Assembly: GCA_964445985.1 (NCBI GenBank)
Contig: CAYUMU010000003.1
Coordinates: 62,001 to 126,000, forward strand
Reading direction: 5' to 3'
DNA length: 64,000 nucleotides
From: CAYUMU01 sp964445985
GTDB lineage: Bacteria; Planctomycetota; Planctomycetia; Pirellulales; S012-138
Part shown: positions 26,779 to 36,346 of the stretch, one piece after another
Layout: each line of letters begins with the position of its first letter
Position numbering within the stretch: position 1 is the first letter of the stretch
Program-made: the position numbers and the translations under genes
The notes under the pieces: model-generated
The model's database searches: none
Told to the model about the DNA's origin: nothing
The model's input: the letters and a program-made list of their open reading frames with translations, nothing else

Positions 26779-27322
26779 CTGGTCCTCGCCAACTGCGAGA
26801 GAAAGGGTATTTGACCACGAAGCGGGAAGTTCGGAGAGGCGGCGGACTATAGCAGTGGTGGCCTGCCTGACCAACCCCGTCCTGACCAACCCAGCGTACT
26901 GGAGTTTACTCGTTATGCAGGCATTGTGCTAAGTGCACGAACTGCAAGTTTAATGCCAGCGGAAGCTGGCAATTCGGTATTCCTTCTTGTCCGTGCACCT
27001 AAGCCTCGCCTGCACACTCAATTGCAACCCAACAACTGTGGAACTGCTTCCATAAGAGCAAAACCGACACGGATTTTCGCCAGTCACGGCTTCCCCCTTG
27101 CCGAACGTGCAGCATGCTAGCAGACGGGACAACGACCACTGGAGGAATAGGGCAAATGGGTTGCCTTGTGGCAGACCGCATTGGGAACTCCGTACGGATT
27201 CGTTTCTGGCGGACGCTTCTTTTGGCTAGAATTGGCCCGAGCTCGAATTCCCCGCGGTTGCGGTGCGTTCGCTCGCGTTGCGTCCCCTGGATCGATTGTC
27301 CATCTTGGTAGGGAGCCGGCCG
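26779..27322. other. intergenic region between divergent genes, no gene seen
   Basis: These 544 bases separate two divergent genes and must carry both promoters. A short direct repeat cctgaccaaccc occurs twice at about 26862-26889. I see no open reading frame with coding character, no terminator and no conserved RNA structure. Confidence 0.6.
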
Positions 27323-28480
27323 ATGATGCGAAGGAGACAGTTCATACAGCGACTGCTTTCCGCTGGGACCGCGCTGGCCGCCTTCGGCGCGGGCAGGCCC
27401 ATCGCCGAGGGCATTTCAGCGGCGCAAATGCCTGGCGTGGGCGAGTGCCTGGGGGCTCGACCCGCTTTTAGCATTATTCCGGTGGTTGGCGATGGGAACT
27501 GGATTTGGAATCGCCCGCCGGAAGGCCAAACGGGCTATCTCGAATCGCGCAGCTACCAGGTCAAGGTGGGCATCTCGATCCAAGGCACCGGGCGAGCCAC
27601 GCAGATCCAAGCAACGACGCCCGTCCCAGTTAGTTTTCCGGAACAGACCATCGAAGATGTGCGGATCGAGACCCAAGGTTGCACGGCAGGCATCCGCGAA
27701 CTTGATTCGGGGGCAGGTCAATTGGGACTAGCGGCCCCCGGAATCGAAGCCGGCCAGTTAGTCGCCGCCACCGCGACGTTCCGCTTGAAAATATCGAAGC
27801 AGTATCACGGTTTCGAGAAGGATCAGTTTTCGCCCGATCAGCAGGTACCGTCCGAAATTCGCAAGAAATTTCTGCAAAACAGCCCTGGCGTGGAGACCAG
27901 CAGCCGCGAGGTGCAGGATCTCGTGAAGAAGCTCGCTTCGACGAAGGAGCATCCTTGGGACCAGGCAAAACGGTTCGCGGAATGGTCGCAGGAACACATT
28001 CGCGCCAAACTCGGTTCCTACACCAGCGTTGTCGCCGCGATTCGAGATGGCGTGGGTGACTGTGAAGAACGTTCCGCCGTCTTCGTCGCGCTCTGCCGAG
28101 CGGTTGGCATCCCGGCTCGCATTGTTTGGATTCCGAACCACAACTGGTCGGAGTTTTTTCTCTCCGATGAGCAAGGCACGGGGCACTGGATCCCCGTGCA
28201 TACGGCCTGCTATCCGTGGTTTGGGTGGGTCGGCGCGCACGAGTTGATTTTGCAGAAGGGAGATCGCGTTTACGTTCCCGAGCGAAGAAAGCAATTTCGC
28301 TTGTTAGACGATTGGGCACGCTGGTTGGGGGCGGCGCCCAAGACTCACTGGCAGGGCGAACTAACCCCCTTGGCCAACGAGTTGGAAGGTGACCCAGGGC
28401 CGGGAGCCCGTCGTAAAGATTCCAAGGGTGAATGGGTTGTGACCGGTAGTCACCCCTACGATCGCTACATGCGTCGGTAA
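27323..28480 (+). CDS. transglutaminase-like cysteine-protease-fold secreted protein
   Basis: The protein has 385 residues from the ATG at 27323 (or 27326). The N-terminus RRRQFIQRLLSAGTALAAFGAG looks like a Tat- or Sec-type export signal. Residues ~45-200 are beta-rich. The transglutaminase-like core is clear: GVGDCEERSAVFVALCRAVGIPARIVW with the nucleophile near Cys246, then the His-containing segment GHWIPVHTACYPWFG near 285-300. Members of this family act as peptidases or transglutaminases on proteins or peptidoglycan. The substrate is unknown. It is divergent from 25972-26778 and has no operon partner. Confidence 0.87.
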   Translation: MMRRRQFIQRLLSAGTALAAFGAGRPIAEGISAAQMPGVGECLGARPAFSIIPVVGDGNWIWNRPPEGQTGYLESRSYQVKVGISIQGTGRATQIQATTPVPVSFPEQTIEDVRIETQGCTAGIRELDSGAGQLGLAAPGIEAGQLVAATATFRLKISKQYHGFEKDQFSPDQQVPSEIRKKFLQNSPGVETSSREVQDLVKKLASTKEHPWDQAKRFAEWSQEHIRAKLGSYTSVVAAIRDGVGDCEERSAVFVALCRAVGIPARIVWIPNHNWSEFFLSDEQGTGHWIPVHTACYPWFGWVGAHELILQKGDRVYVPERRKQFRLLDDWARWLGAAPKTHWQGELTPLANELEGDPGPGARRKDSKGEWVVTGSHPYDRYMRR

Positions 28481-28949
28481 CGGACTTCCCAGTAAGAGTT
28501 CGTGGAACGACCGAAGCCGTCGAGATTCTCAACACTGCGTCTTATCATAACTTAGGCTTGCGATTGACTTAGGCGGCAACCAGTCGCCCCCCCCTTCGTG
28601 AGGCCGTTTTGCCGGTTCGGCAAGCGAGCTATAGAATGACAGCATACTGAACCCTGAGGAGGGGGAGGCGGGAGTGGGCTTGGCTTTGCCATGCGGGTGC
28701 CAGCCCAGTGGCTGTTGGGGACAGGATTCCAGTCCGAATCGAACGCAGTAAGCTCCTACTGCGTAAGAATTAAGAATCACCCTTTCGAGGAACCTATGTG
28801 CCCAGCCGTCGAGCCTGCCGGAGCGTAGCATCCCCGCAGAACAACACCGGAAGGGTCTTGGCGCAAGGCCGACACTCAGCAAAGCGATCATTACGCCGCC
28901 AGGCGACTTTGGCGGATCACCGCGGTTAGGAACAGGAAGGTGACGACCC
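28481..28949. other. intergenic region upstream of the second MoxR cluster
   Basis: These 469 bases hold no gene. An inverted repeat acgcagta-agctcc-tactgcgt at 28743-28764 (8-bp stem, 6-base loop) is the clearest structure. A second smaller one is ttgccg-gtt-cggcaa near 28611. Neither is followed by a T-run, so they are not clear terminators. A Shine-Dalgarno aggaagg at 28934-28940 lies nine bases before the TTG start at 28950. Confidence 0.6.
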
Positions 28950-29969
28950 TTGGCGACCAAATCTCGCAGTTTGGGCGAAGTGTTGCAGGAGTTCAGCCAT
29001 CGGCGGCAGCTCATGCAGGACGAGCTGCACAAAGTGATCATTGGACAAGACGAAGTCATCGAACAGGTATTCGCCGCCATTTTTACGCGCGGCCATTGCT
29101 TGCTCGAAGGCGTACCGGGCTTGGCCAAAACCTTGCTGGTCAGCACGCTGGCCCGGATTTTGGACATTCAATTCAAGCGCATTCAGTTCACACCCGACCT
29201 GATGCCTTCCGACATTACGGGCACCAACGTGCTGGACGAAGATGACTCCGGCCGGCGTAATTTCCGCTTCGTGCAGGGGCCGGTGTTCACCAACATCTTG
29301 CTTGCCGACGAAATCAACCGCACCCCGCCCAAAACCCAGGCGGCCCTGTTGCAGGCAATGCAGGAACGCGAGGTGTCGATCGGCCAGCAAACCTACACGT
29401 TGCCCGATCCGTTCTTCACCATTGCCACCCAGAACCCCATTGAGCAAGAAGGCACCTATCCACTGCCAGAAGCCCAGCTCGACCGGTTCATGTTCAACAT
29501 CAAAGTGGACTATCCCAGTTCCGACGAGGAGGAAAAGATCCTCACCGCCACGACCCGGCAAGACAAGCCTGAGGTTCGCAAGATCCTCAAGGGCGAAGAG
29601 ATCACGGTAGTGCAACAACTCGTGGGCAAGGTAGCCGTGAGCGAGTACATCGTAAAATACTGTGCCCGCCTGGTGCGCGCCACGCGGCCGCGGGATGCCT
29701 CGGCGCCCAAGTTCGTGAAAGAGCTGGTCGATTGGGGCGCCGGCCCCCGCGCGGGTCAGTTTCTCATTCAAGGAGGCAAAGCGCTGGCGGCGATGGACGG
29801 CCGATTCTCGGTGGCGATCGACGATGTGCGACGGGTGGCCATTCCCGTGCTGCGGCACCGGGTGAGCGCTAACTTTCAAGCCCAAGCCGAGGGCATGACC
29901 ACCGAGAACATTATCGAACGCCTGATCGAACAGGTGCCCACGCCCGAAGTGGAAAAGTTTGAGCCGTAG
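28950..29969 (+). CDS. MoxR-family AAA+ ATPase
   Basis: The protein has 339 residues from a TTG at 28950, chosen because aggaagg lies nine bases upstream and the family N-terminus starts here. It has Walker A GVPGLAKT near residues 53-60, Walker B ILLADEINRTPPK near 115-127, sensor ATQNPIEQEGTYPLPEAQLDRF near 160-180, and a C-terminal winged-helix lid. MoxR proteins work with DUF58 and VWA proteins. It heads the second envelope cluster on the plus strand and is a close relative of the truncated MoxR at the left edge of the window. Confidence 0.95.
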   Translation: MATKSRSLGEVLQEFSHRRQLMQDELHKVIIGQDEVIEQVFAAIFTRGHCLLEGVPGLAKTLLVSTLARILDIQFKRIQFTPDLMPSDITGTNVLDEDDSGRRNFRFVQGPVFTNILLADEINRTPPKTQAALLQAMQEREVSIGQQTYTLPDPFFTIATQNPIEQEGTYPLPEAQLDRFMFNIKVDYPSSDEEEKILTATTRQDKPEVRKILKGEEITVVQQLVGKVAVSEYIVKYCARLVRATRPRDASAPKFVKELVDWGAGPRAGQFLIQGGKALAAMDGRFSVAIDDVRRVAIPVLRHRVSANFQAQAEGMTTENIIERLIEQVPTPEVEKFEP

Positions 29970-30013
29970 GGAAGCCTCCCCCCATTTTTCAGCAAACGAA
30001 GGTGATTGGTGCC

Positions 30014-30580
30014 ATGGCTACCATCAGCGAATGCATGACCAGCGAACAGCTACTCGCCATGCCCGATGACGGCGTGGATCGGGAACTGGTGCTGGGGCAA
30101 TTGCGAGAGCGCGGCATGACCAGAAGAAATCGAAAGCATAGTCGTACATTGGCCGCCTTGGTTGGCTACTTGCATCAATGGCTTTTGGCCTCCCCCCATC
30201 CGCGTGGCGAAGTGCTGGCTGGGGACGCCGCTTTCCGCCTGGCGACCAATCCCGACACCACCGTGGGTATCGACGTGGCCTACATCTCGGCAGAAACCGC
30301 CCAGATGTTCGCCGCCGACGTGTTTCTCATCGACGCCGCTCCTATTCTGGCCGCCGAAATCCTCTCGCCGTCTGATAAGCACGAAGATGTGGTCGAGAAA
30401 ATTGGCATTTATCTTACCGCCGGCGTGCCGGTGGTTTGGATTCTCGACCCCGACTTGAAAACCATTCAGGTGCATCGGCCAGGGCAGCTGCCGCGGATGG
30501 TGAATCTATCGCAAGAGCTGTCCGCCGAGCCAGAGCTACCCGGCTTCCGCGTTCCCGTGGCTCATTTGTTCGAAGCCTGA
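30014..30580 (+). CDS. Uma2-family (DUF820) restriction-endonuclease-like protein
   Basis: The protein has 188 residues from the ATG at 30014, with gaaggtg eight bases upstream; a GTG at 30002 is in frame. The Uma2 family has a PD-(D/E)xK nuclease-like core. Here VGIDVAYIS carries the Asp, APILAAEILSPSDK the acid (Glu) strand, and EDVVEKIGIYLTAGVPVVWILDP the helix-strand end of the domain. Such proteins are abundant in cyanobacteria and planctomycetes with no firm role. It sits between MoxR and DUF58 genes that are normally adjacent, so it is probably a later insertion rather than part of the complex. Confidence 0.85.
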   Translation: MATISECMTSEQLLAMPDDGVDRELVLGQLRERGMTRRNRKHSRTLAALVGYLHQWLLASPHPRGEVLAGDAAFRLATNPDTTVGIDVAYISAETAQMFAADVFLIDAAPILAAEILSPSDKHEDVVEKIGIYLTAGVPVVWILDPDLKTIQVHRPGQLPRMVNLSQELSAEPELPGFRVPVAHLFEA

Positions 30581-30609
30581 ATAACCTTCTTGCCCCTGGC
30601 AATTCATTC

Positions 30610-31506
30610 ATGACCACCGCCGAGCAGTATCTCAAGCCGGAAGTAATCCGTCAGATTTCCCGGCTGGATCTGCGCGCGCAATTTATCGTACGCGGATTTC
30701 TGCATGGATTGCATGCCAGTCCTTTCCATGGGTTTTCGGTCGAGTTCAGCGAACATCGCCGCTATACCCATGGCGACGACCTGAAAGACATTGACTGGCT
30801 GGTCTATGCCAAGACCGATAAGTATTACGTGAAGAAATTCGAGGCCGAAACCAATATCACGGGATATCTGGTGATGGATCTCAGCCAATCAATGGGTTAT
30901 ACGTACCGTCAAGAACTCAATAAATTTGAGTATGCGGTGTGTCTCGCCGCGGCCCTGTGCTATTTGATGATTCATCAGCAAGACCCCTGTGGGCTGATTG
31001 CGTTCGATGAACAGATTCGCAAGAGCCTGCCGCCCAAATCGAAACGAACCCAATTGGGCAATGTGCTCAGTCTATTGGCAAATCTCAAGCCCACCGGGCG
31101 GACCGAAATTGCCAAGAGCCTGATTCAGATTGCCGCCATGCTGCGGCAAAAAAGCTTGTTGATGATATTTTCGGACCTGCTGGCCGATCCGGAGCCCGTG
31201 GTTCAGGCGCTGCGGCAACTACGCCACGGCGGGCACGATGTGATTCTGTTTCACATTCTCGATGAGGCGGAGGTCAAATTTCCCTTCTCGGGCATTGTGG
31301 AATTTGAAGAGCCCGAAACCAACGAGAAACTACAGGTCGACGCCAGCAATTTCAAGCAGGATTATCTGGCCGAAGTCGAGGCATTTCGCGAGAACTTTCG
31401 CCGGGAGTGCTTTCAAAGCGGGATTGACTACGTACCGCTCGACACAAGCATGCCGTTCGACAAGGCACTGATGGAATACCTGATCAGCCGCCGCAGCCGG
31501 CGATAG
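30610..31506 (+). CDS. DUF58 family protein of the MoxR/VWA system
   Basis: The protein has 298 residues from the ATG at 30610 (MTTAEQYLKPEVI). The frame is open back to 30436, but that part only overlaps the Uma2 gene. The DUF58 core FSVEFSEHRRYTHGDDLKDIDW is at ~40-61, followed by DLSQSMGY near 96, the DxSxS metal site of a VWA-like fold, and ICPGLIAFDE-like strands. There is no membrane segment, so it is cytoplasmic. DUF58 proteins accompany MoxR ATPases and probably pass substrates or signals to the membrane VWA proteins encoded just downstream. Confidence 0.92.
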   Translation: MTTAEQYLKPEVIRQISRLDLRAQFIVRGFLHGLHASPFHGFSVEFSEHRRYTHGDDLKDIDWLVYAKTDKYYVKKFEAETNITGYLVMDLSQSMGYTYRQELNKFEYAVCLAAALCYLMIHQQDPCGLIAFDEQIRKSLPPKSKRTQLGNVLSLLANLKPTGRTEIAKSLIQIAAMLRQKSLLMIFSDLLADPEPVVQALRQLRHGGHDVILFHILDEAEVKFPFSGIVEFEEPETNEKLQVDASNFKQDYLAEVEAFRENFRRECFQSGIDYVPLDTSMPFDKALMEYLISRRSRR

Positions 31507-31586
31507 ATCGATCTCCGAGGGGACAACCGCTGTCTGAAGTCAGGCGCCTGACTTTGGGACATAGCGAATTCTGGGCCAGCGATTCG

Positions 31587-33791
31587 ATGGAATTTCTCAA
31601 TTTTGGAATGGCGTTCTTTGCAGCCGCGGCCGCGGTGCCGGTGATTCTGCATTTAATCATGCGCCAGAATCCCAAGCATCTCATTTTTCCGGCGTTGCGG
31701 TTCGTGCGACAACGGAATGAGGCGAATCGGCGGCGGCTGAAACTGCGTCACTTGATCTTGTTGGCGTTGCGTGCGTTGGCCTTGGTCGTTCTGGCCCTGG
31801 CCCTGGCGCGGCTCACCTTGACCACTTCGGGAGCATTGGTCAGCCAGGCGGCGCCGGTCTCGGCCGTCATGGTTTTCGATACTTCGCCCCGAATGAGCTA
31901 CGAGCAAGATGGCCAGACCCGCCTGCAACTGGCGGTCGATGTGGCCAACGAGCTACTCAAAAACCTGCCGCCCAAGAGCCAGGTGGCCGTGTTCGATAGC
32001 TCGGGCGATCTGGTCAATTACGCCGACGATACCGAGTTAGCCAAAGAGCGGCTCGAAACATTGCAAATTATCCCCGGCAGCCTCGATCTTTCGGCAACGC
32101 TGGAAGACGCCGTGCGCTTGCTAGCGCAGGCCAGCCACGAGGTGCAAGAACTGTATGTTTTCACCGACCTTTCCACGGCGGCCTGGCCCGAGGCCCAAGC
32201 GGCCCGGTTGCAACTATTGCTGGGCGATGCACCCGACGCTGCCCGTTTTGTGATCGATGTCGGCTCGCTCTCACCACGAAATACCGCCCTGGGCGAAGTG
32301 TTGCTTTCCAGCGAAACGCTGCCGCGCAACACGCCGCTCGACATTCAAGTGCCCGTATCGAGAGTGGGAGCGGAGACAGATAAAGAGATCCAATGGTTGC
32401 TGCAGCGCTGGAAAGACGGGCGCTATGAGTCGGAATTGAAGGGCCAGACCTATCTGAATCAAAAGGATGGCGATGCCGAGATTCTCAATATTCAGATCAG
32501 TAGTCTCGATTTGGAGCCTGGCGCCTATCAGGGCGAGATCCGAATCGTAGGCCGGCGCGATGACGGCCTGGCCATCGATGATCAGCGGTATTTCACCTTT
32601 CGCGTACAGCCTCCCTGGCGAGTGTTGCTGGCTTCGCCGCCGCCTGCGGAAAGCTACGCGTTCGACCTGCAGGGGGCCTTGGCGCCGCCGGCCTTGCGAA
32701 AGGAAGATCGGGCTCGGTTTGAAATCACGGCCGTCACGGTCACGGAACTCGAAAACAGCAAACTGGAGTCCTATCAGGTCGTCTGCCTGCTCGATCCGCC
32801 TCCCTTGCCCACGGCTACCTGGGATAAGCTGTACGAATATGCGCGGCGAGGCGGCAAACTGGCCATCTTCTTGGGACGTGAGACGGGAGCGCCCGATCCT
32901 TCGTTCAATGCCGGGGCCGCGCAGCGATTATTGCCCGGCAGGCTCGGCCCGCCGGCCCGATGGCCCGATGGTGTATTCTTGGATACGGCCCAAGGCACGC
33001 ACCGCATGTTGCGCGATTTCCAAAAATTGGAAAGCGTGCCCTGGCGAAGCTTTCCCGTGACACGCTTTTGGCCGCTCGAAACCCAGCATGAGGGCGTTCG
33101 CGAGGTGGCGAAATTTACCAATGGCCAACCGGCCATTCTCGAGCGCGACGTCGATCAGGGAATTGTCATGACAATGATGACGCCGATTTCTGACGAGTTG
33201 AATGATACGGCGTGGAATACCCTTCCTACCGGCTTGGAGCCATGGCCGTTTGTGATGTTGGCCAACGAGATGATGCGGTACTTGCTGGGAGGAGAAAACC
33301 AGGTTTGGAATCATTCAGCACAGTCGCAGCTTCGTGTGGAGCTGTCGCTCGATGGCACGCGCGGCGTGCCGCGGTATTTGCTCACGCTGCCCGACGGTCG
33401 GCAAGACAACCCTCCCTCGAATCCCAATGAAGCTCGCATTGTGGTGACGGGCGTGAACCAGGTAGGCAACTACCGGGTGGAGGGGGGCGTGGGCGATGAA
33501 ACGATCGATCGCGGATTTAGCGTGAACTATCGGGCAGATCAAAGCCAGCTGGCGAGGGTGACTCCCGAACAATTGCAGCAACAACTTGGCCCCTACGAGG
33601 CGAGCGTGGTTCGTTCATCGGCCGAATTGCAGCGAATTGCTCGCACGCGTCGCGAGGGCCGCGAATTGTTCCCCTGGTTGATCATGCTCGTGGCATTGCT
33701 ACTGGCTGCCGAGCACGTGTTGGCCAATGTCTTCTACGGCATGCGCGACAAACCGCGCTATCGTCACCCCTGGGAAAAGGTGAACGAATGA
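31587..33791 (+). CDS. BatA-domain membrane protein with degenerate VWA metal site
   Basis: The protein has 734 residues from the ATG at 31587 (a TTG at 31554 is also in frame). The N-terminus MEFLNFGMAFFAAAAAVPVILHLIMRQ is the BatA anchor, followed by a second helix rich in Leu and Ala. The VWA-like part reads VFDTSPRMSYEQ near residue 98, so the DxSxS site has Arg where the last Ser is expected and metal binding is doubtful. A C-terminal helix lies near 694-714. Its stop overlaps the next gene by ATGA. It parallels the BatA gene at 9411-12434, whose metal site is intact. Confidence 0.88.
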   Translation: MEFLNFGMAFFAAAAAVPVILHLIMRQNPKHLIFPALRFVRQRNEANRRRLKLRHLILLALRALALVVLALALARLTLTTSGALVSQAAPVSAVMVFDTSPRMSYEQDGQTRLQLAVDVANELLKNLPPKSQVAVFDSSGDLVNYADDTELAKERLETLQIIPGSLDLSATLEDAVRLLAQASHEVQELYVFTDLSTAAWPEAQAARLQLLLGDAPDAARFVIDVGSLSPRNTALGEVLLSSETLPRNTPLDIQVPVSRVGAETDKEIQWLLQRWKDGRYESELKGQTYLNQKDGDAEILNIQISSLDLEPGAYQGEIRIVGRRDDGLAIDDQRYFTFRVQPPWRVLLASPPPAESYAFDLQGALAPPALRKEDRARFEITAVTVTELENSKLESYQVVCLLDPPPLPTATWDKLYEYARRGGKLAIFLGRETGAPDPSFNAGAAQRLLPGRLGPPARWPDGVFLDTAQGTHRMLRDFQKLESVPWRSFPVTRFWPLETQHEGVREVAKFTNGQPAILERDVDQGIVMTMMTPISDELNDTAWNTLPTGLEPWPFVMLANEMMRYLLGGENQVWNHSAQSQLRVELSLDGTRGVPRYLLTLPDGRQDNPPSNPNEARIVVTGVNQVGNYRVEGGVGDETIDRGFSVNYRADQSQLARVTPEQLQQQLGPYEASVVRSSAELQRIARTRREGRELFPWLIMLVALLLAAEHVLANVFYGMRDKPRYRHPWEKVNE

Positions 33792-36301
33792 GCCGCGGGG
33801 ATGCTGCATTGCGAATCTTGCTAGCCATGGTCTGGCTAGGGGCCTGTGTTGCGCTCACCCTGGGACCCGCGCATCCGGCTCAGGCCTGGTGGCAAGCAAC
33901 CGAGGGATCGGCGCCGGCGGTGCCTGCCGCCACGGCGACTTCCAACACCGGGCCGACGGAATCGCCGCCGGCCACCGAGAACGCTAGTCGTGCGGATCCA
34001 CTGCCGACAAATGAAGAAAGTGTGCCGGAAGATCGCGGGGGCTTGCGTCTGCGCTGGGAGCCCGTCGGCAATTGGATGCTGGTGGTCGCCGTCATAGGCG
34101 TCATGTTTGGGCTGTTGTTGCTCGCGCCCAGCCAAGGAAAATTGACTCGCCAGCGGCGTACGATTCTCACGGCGATTCGGAGCGTCGTTATCCTGCTGCT
34201 CTTCCTGGTAATGATGCGGCCCACGCTGACCTACCGCACCGTGGAACGTCAGAGCGCGCAGCTGTTCGTGGTGATTGATATGTCGCGCAGTATGCAAACG
34301 AAGGACGATGGCGCGAAAACCCGCTGGGCTCTCATCCAGGATTTAATCTACGAATCGATGCCCGACTTTGCGGAATTGGCTGAAAACCTCGACGTGCAGT
34401 TCGTGGTATTTGATAGCGAGCTCAAGCCGGTTCCCTTTGCCGATGGCAAACTCGATTGGCGAGGCATTGCTCCCGAAGGCGATGAGTCGGCCATTGGTTG
34501 GACCTTGGCCGAGATTCGCCGCCGCGCGGCGGGTAAGCGGGTGGTGGGCGTGGTGATGCTCACCGACGGCCATCAACAGGCCAATTCGCCCAAAGACCTG
34601 CCGCCGTTGCAGGCGGCCGATCGTGTGCGGGAGTTTCCCGTCTTCCCCGTGGTGATCGGCAAGACCGACGCCGGCGGACGTCCCCGCGACATTGAACTGC
34701 TCGAGCTCGTGGCCAATCGCACCGTGTTCGTCAAAAACCAACTTGCCGTATCGGGAGTGGCCCGGCTTTCAGGCTTCGTCAACCAAGATGTCACGGCGCA
34801 ACTGCTGTTTGAAACCTCGCCAGGGCAAATGGAAGTTGTCGACACCATGCAGATCAAGAGCGATCGCGACGGTCAGCAAATCCCCATCCAATTGAGCTAT
34901 GCGCCTCAGGAGCCAGGAGAATATAAGCTGAGCTTGAAGCTGGTTCCGCAGCCGGGTGAGCTAATCATTAACAATAACGAACGCAGCTCATTTGTGACGG
35001 TGCTCGACGGCGGCCTGAACGTGCTGTATGTGGAAGGGGCGTTGCGGGTAGAGCAACGGTTCTTGCGCCAGTCGCTCGACGCTTCGCCCGACATCAATGT
35101 CGACTATCTGCGGCTCGACGCGCGGCGACCCAATCAACGGGCCGACAGCGTGAACCAGAAGTTGACCGAGGGCCTCAAGCCGGGCAAATACAACGCCATC
35201 ATTCTCGGCGATGTTGACTCCCTGGCTTTTCAAAAAGGCGAATTGCAGGCCATTCGCGACTGCGTTTCCGCGGGGACGGGCCTGATCATGCTGGGCGGGT
35301 TCCACACCTTTGGTCCGGGGGGTTACGCGGGCACGCCGCTGGAAGACGTATTGCCGGTGCGGATGGATCGGTTCGAGCGCCAGCAACTGGATGATCCGGT
35401 GCGTGCCGACTTGCACTTGCCGGGGCCGCTCAAAATGACTCCCCGACGATTGGCTGGCCAGCACTTTCTGACTCAATTGGCGCCCGCCTCCGCGAACGCC
35501 GCGCGTTGGGCCGAGTTGCCGCCGCTCGATGGCGCGAATCGCTTGACCAGCCGCGAGGCAACCGTGCTGCTCGAAACCGAAAAGCAATCGCCGTTGCTCC
35601 TGGCCGGCGCCTTTGGCGATGGTCGCGTGCTGGCCTTCGGCGCCGATTCCACCTGGCGCTGGTGGACGCATGGCTTTCAAAACGAACATCGACGTTTTTG
35701 GCGGCAGGTCATCTTGTGGTTGGCCCAGCGCGACGACGTTCGTCAAGGCAAGGTGTGGGTGGAAACCGACCAACCGCGGATCCGCATTGGCGCCCCGATT
35801 CAAATCACGGCAGGGGCCTACGATCCGCAGGGGGGCGCGGTGCGCGACGCCCGTTTCGAGGCCGAACTGGTGGCGCCCGATGGCGCGCGGAGCCCCTTGA
35901 AACTAACCCAGCGAGGAGATGAATTCAGCGCCACCCTGAACCGCGAACAAACTCCCTTGCTTGGAGATTACACGGTGTTGGTGAAGGCCAGCGACGCCAA
36001 TGGTGAATTGGGCGACGCCCGCACGCGGTTCCTGGTGTTTGAAGAAGACTTGGAACTCACGCGGCCTGAGGCGGACCTCACCACGATGCAAGGTGTGGCC
36101 GATCGCACGCCCGGAGGACGTGTCTACGCTCCCGAAGAGTTTTCCGTGCTGCTGGCCCGCTTGAAAGACGCGCCGAAATCGCTGGAAAAACCGATCGATT
36201 CTCCACCCACCGCGCTGTGGGACAAGTGGCCGATCATGTTGCTGTTTATCGTGCTGCTCTGCGGCGAATGGGCTCTGCGCAAGAAGTGGGGTTTGGTTTG
36301 A
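33788..36301 (+). CDS. VWA-domain membrane protein with glutamine-amidotransferase-like region
   Basis: The protein has 837 residues. A signal-like N-terminal segment and a Pro/Thr/Glu-rich linker lead to two helices (~95-115 and ~125-142). A VWA domain with intact metal site follows (VVIDMSRSMQTKDD near 160), then Ig-like strands, an amidotransferase-like region with GLIMLGGFHTFGPGGYAGTPLEDVLPV near 500-525, and a C-terminal helix near 815-830. No catalytic Cys is seen in the amidotransferase-like part, which is usual for this protein type. It is the last gene of the plus-strand cluster and has the same architecture as 6982-9414. It is convergent with the CoA-transferase gene, 45 bases apart. 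Confidence 0.88.
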   Translation: MSRGDAALRILLAMVWLGACVALTLGPAHPAQAWWQATEGSAPAVPAATATSNTGPTESPPATENASRADPLPTNEESVPEDRGGLRLRWEPVGNWMLVVAVIGVMFGLLLLAPSQGKLTRQRRTILTAIRSVVILLLFLVMMRPTLTYRTVERQSAQLFVVIDMSRSMQTKDDGAKTRWALIQDLIYESMPDFAELAENLDVQFVVFDSELKPVPFADGKLDWRGIAPEGDESAIGWTLAEIRRRAAGKRVVGVVMLTDGHQQANSPKDLPPLQAADRVREFPVFPVVIGKTDAGGRPRDIELLELVANRTVFVKNQLAVSGVARLSGFVNQDVTAQLLFETSPGQMEVVDTMQIKSDRDGQQIPIQLSYAPQEPGEYKLSLKLVPQPGELIINNNERSSFVTVLDGGLNVLYVEGALRVEQRFLRQSLDASPDINVDYLRLDARRPNQRADSVNQKLTEGLKPGKYNAIILGDVDSLAFQKGELQAIRDCVSAGTGLIMLGGFHTFGPGGYAGTPLEDVLPVRMDRFERQQLDDPVRADLHLPGPLKMTPRRLAGQHFLTQLAPASANAARWAELPPLDGANRLTSREATVLLETEKQSPLLLAGAFGDGRVLAFGADSTWRWWTHGFQNEHRRFWRQVILWLAQRDDVRQGKVWVETDQPRIRIGAPIQITAGAYDPQGGAVRDARFEAELVAPDGARSPLKLTQRGDEFSATLNREQTPLLGDYTVLVKASDANGELGDARTRFLVFEEDLELTRPEADLTTMQGVADRTPGGRVYAPEEFSVLLARLKDAPKSLEKPIDSPPTALWDKWPIMLLFIVLLCGEWALRKKWGLV

Positions 36302-36346
36302 TGCGCAGGCAACGGCTCGGGCAAAGTGTTTGGCCAGGGATGCCTG

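Noticed and set aside
28607..28625. hairpin ttgccg-gtt-cggcaa as a terminator
   Set aside because: No T-run follows on either strand.
28529..29167. 212-codon minus-strand frame over the MoxR start
   Set aside because: It is antisense to MoxR in its first third and low in protein character upstream; it is a shadow frame.
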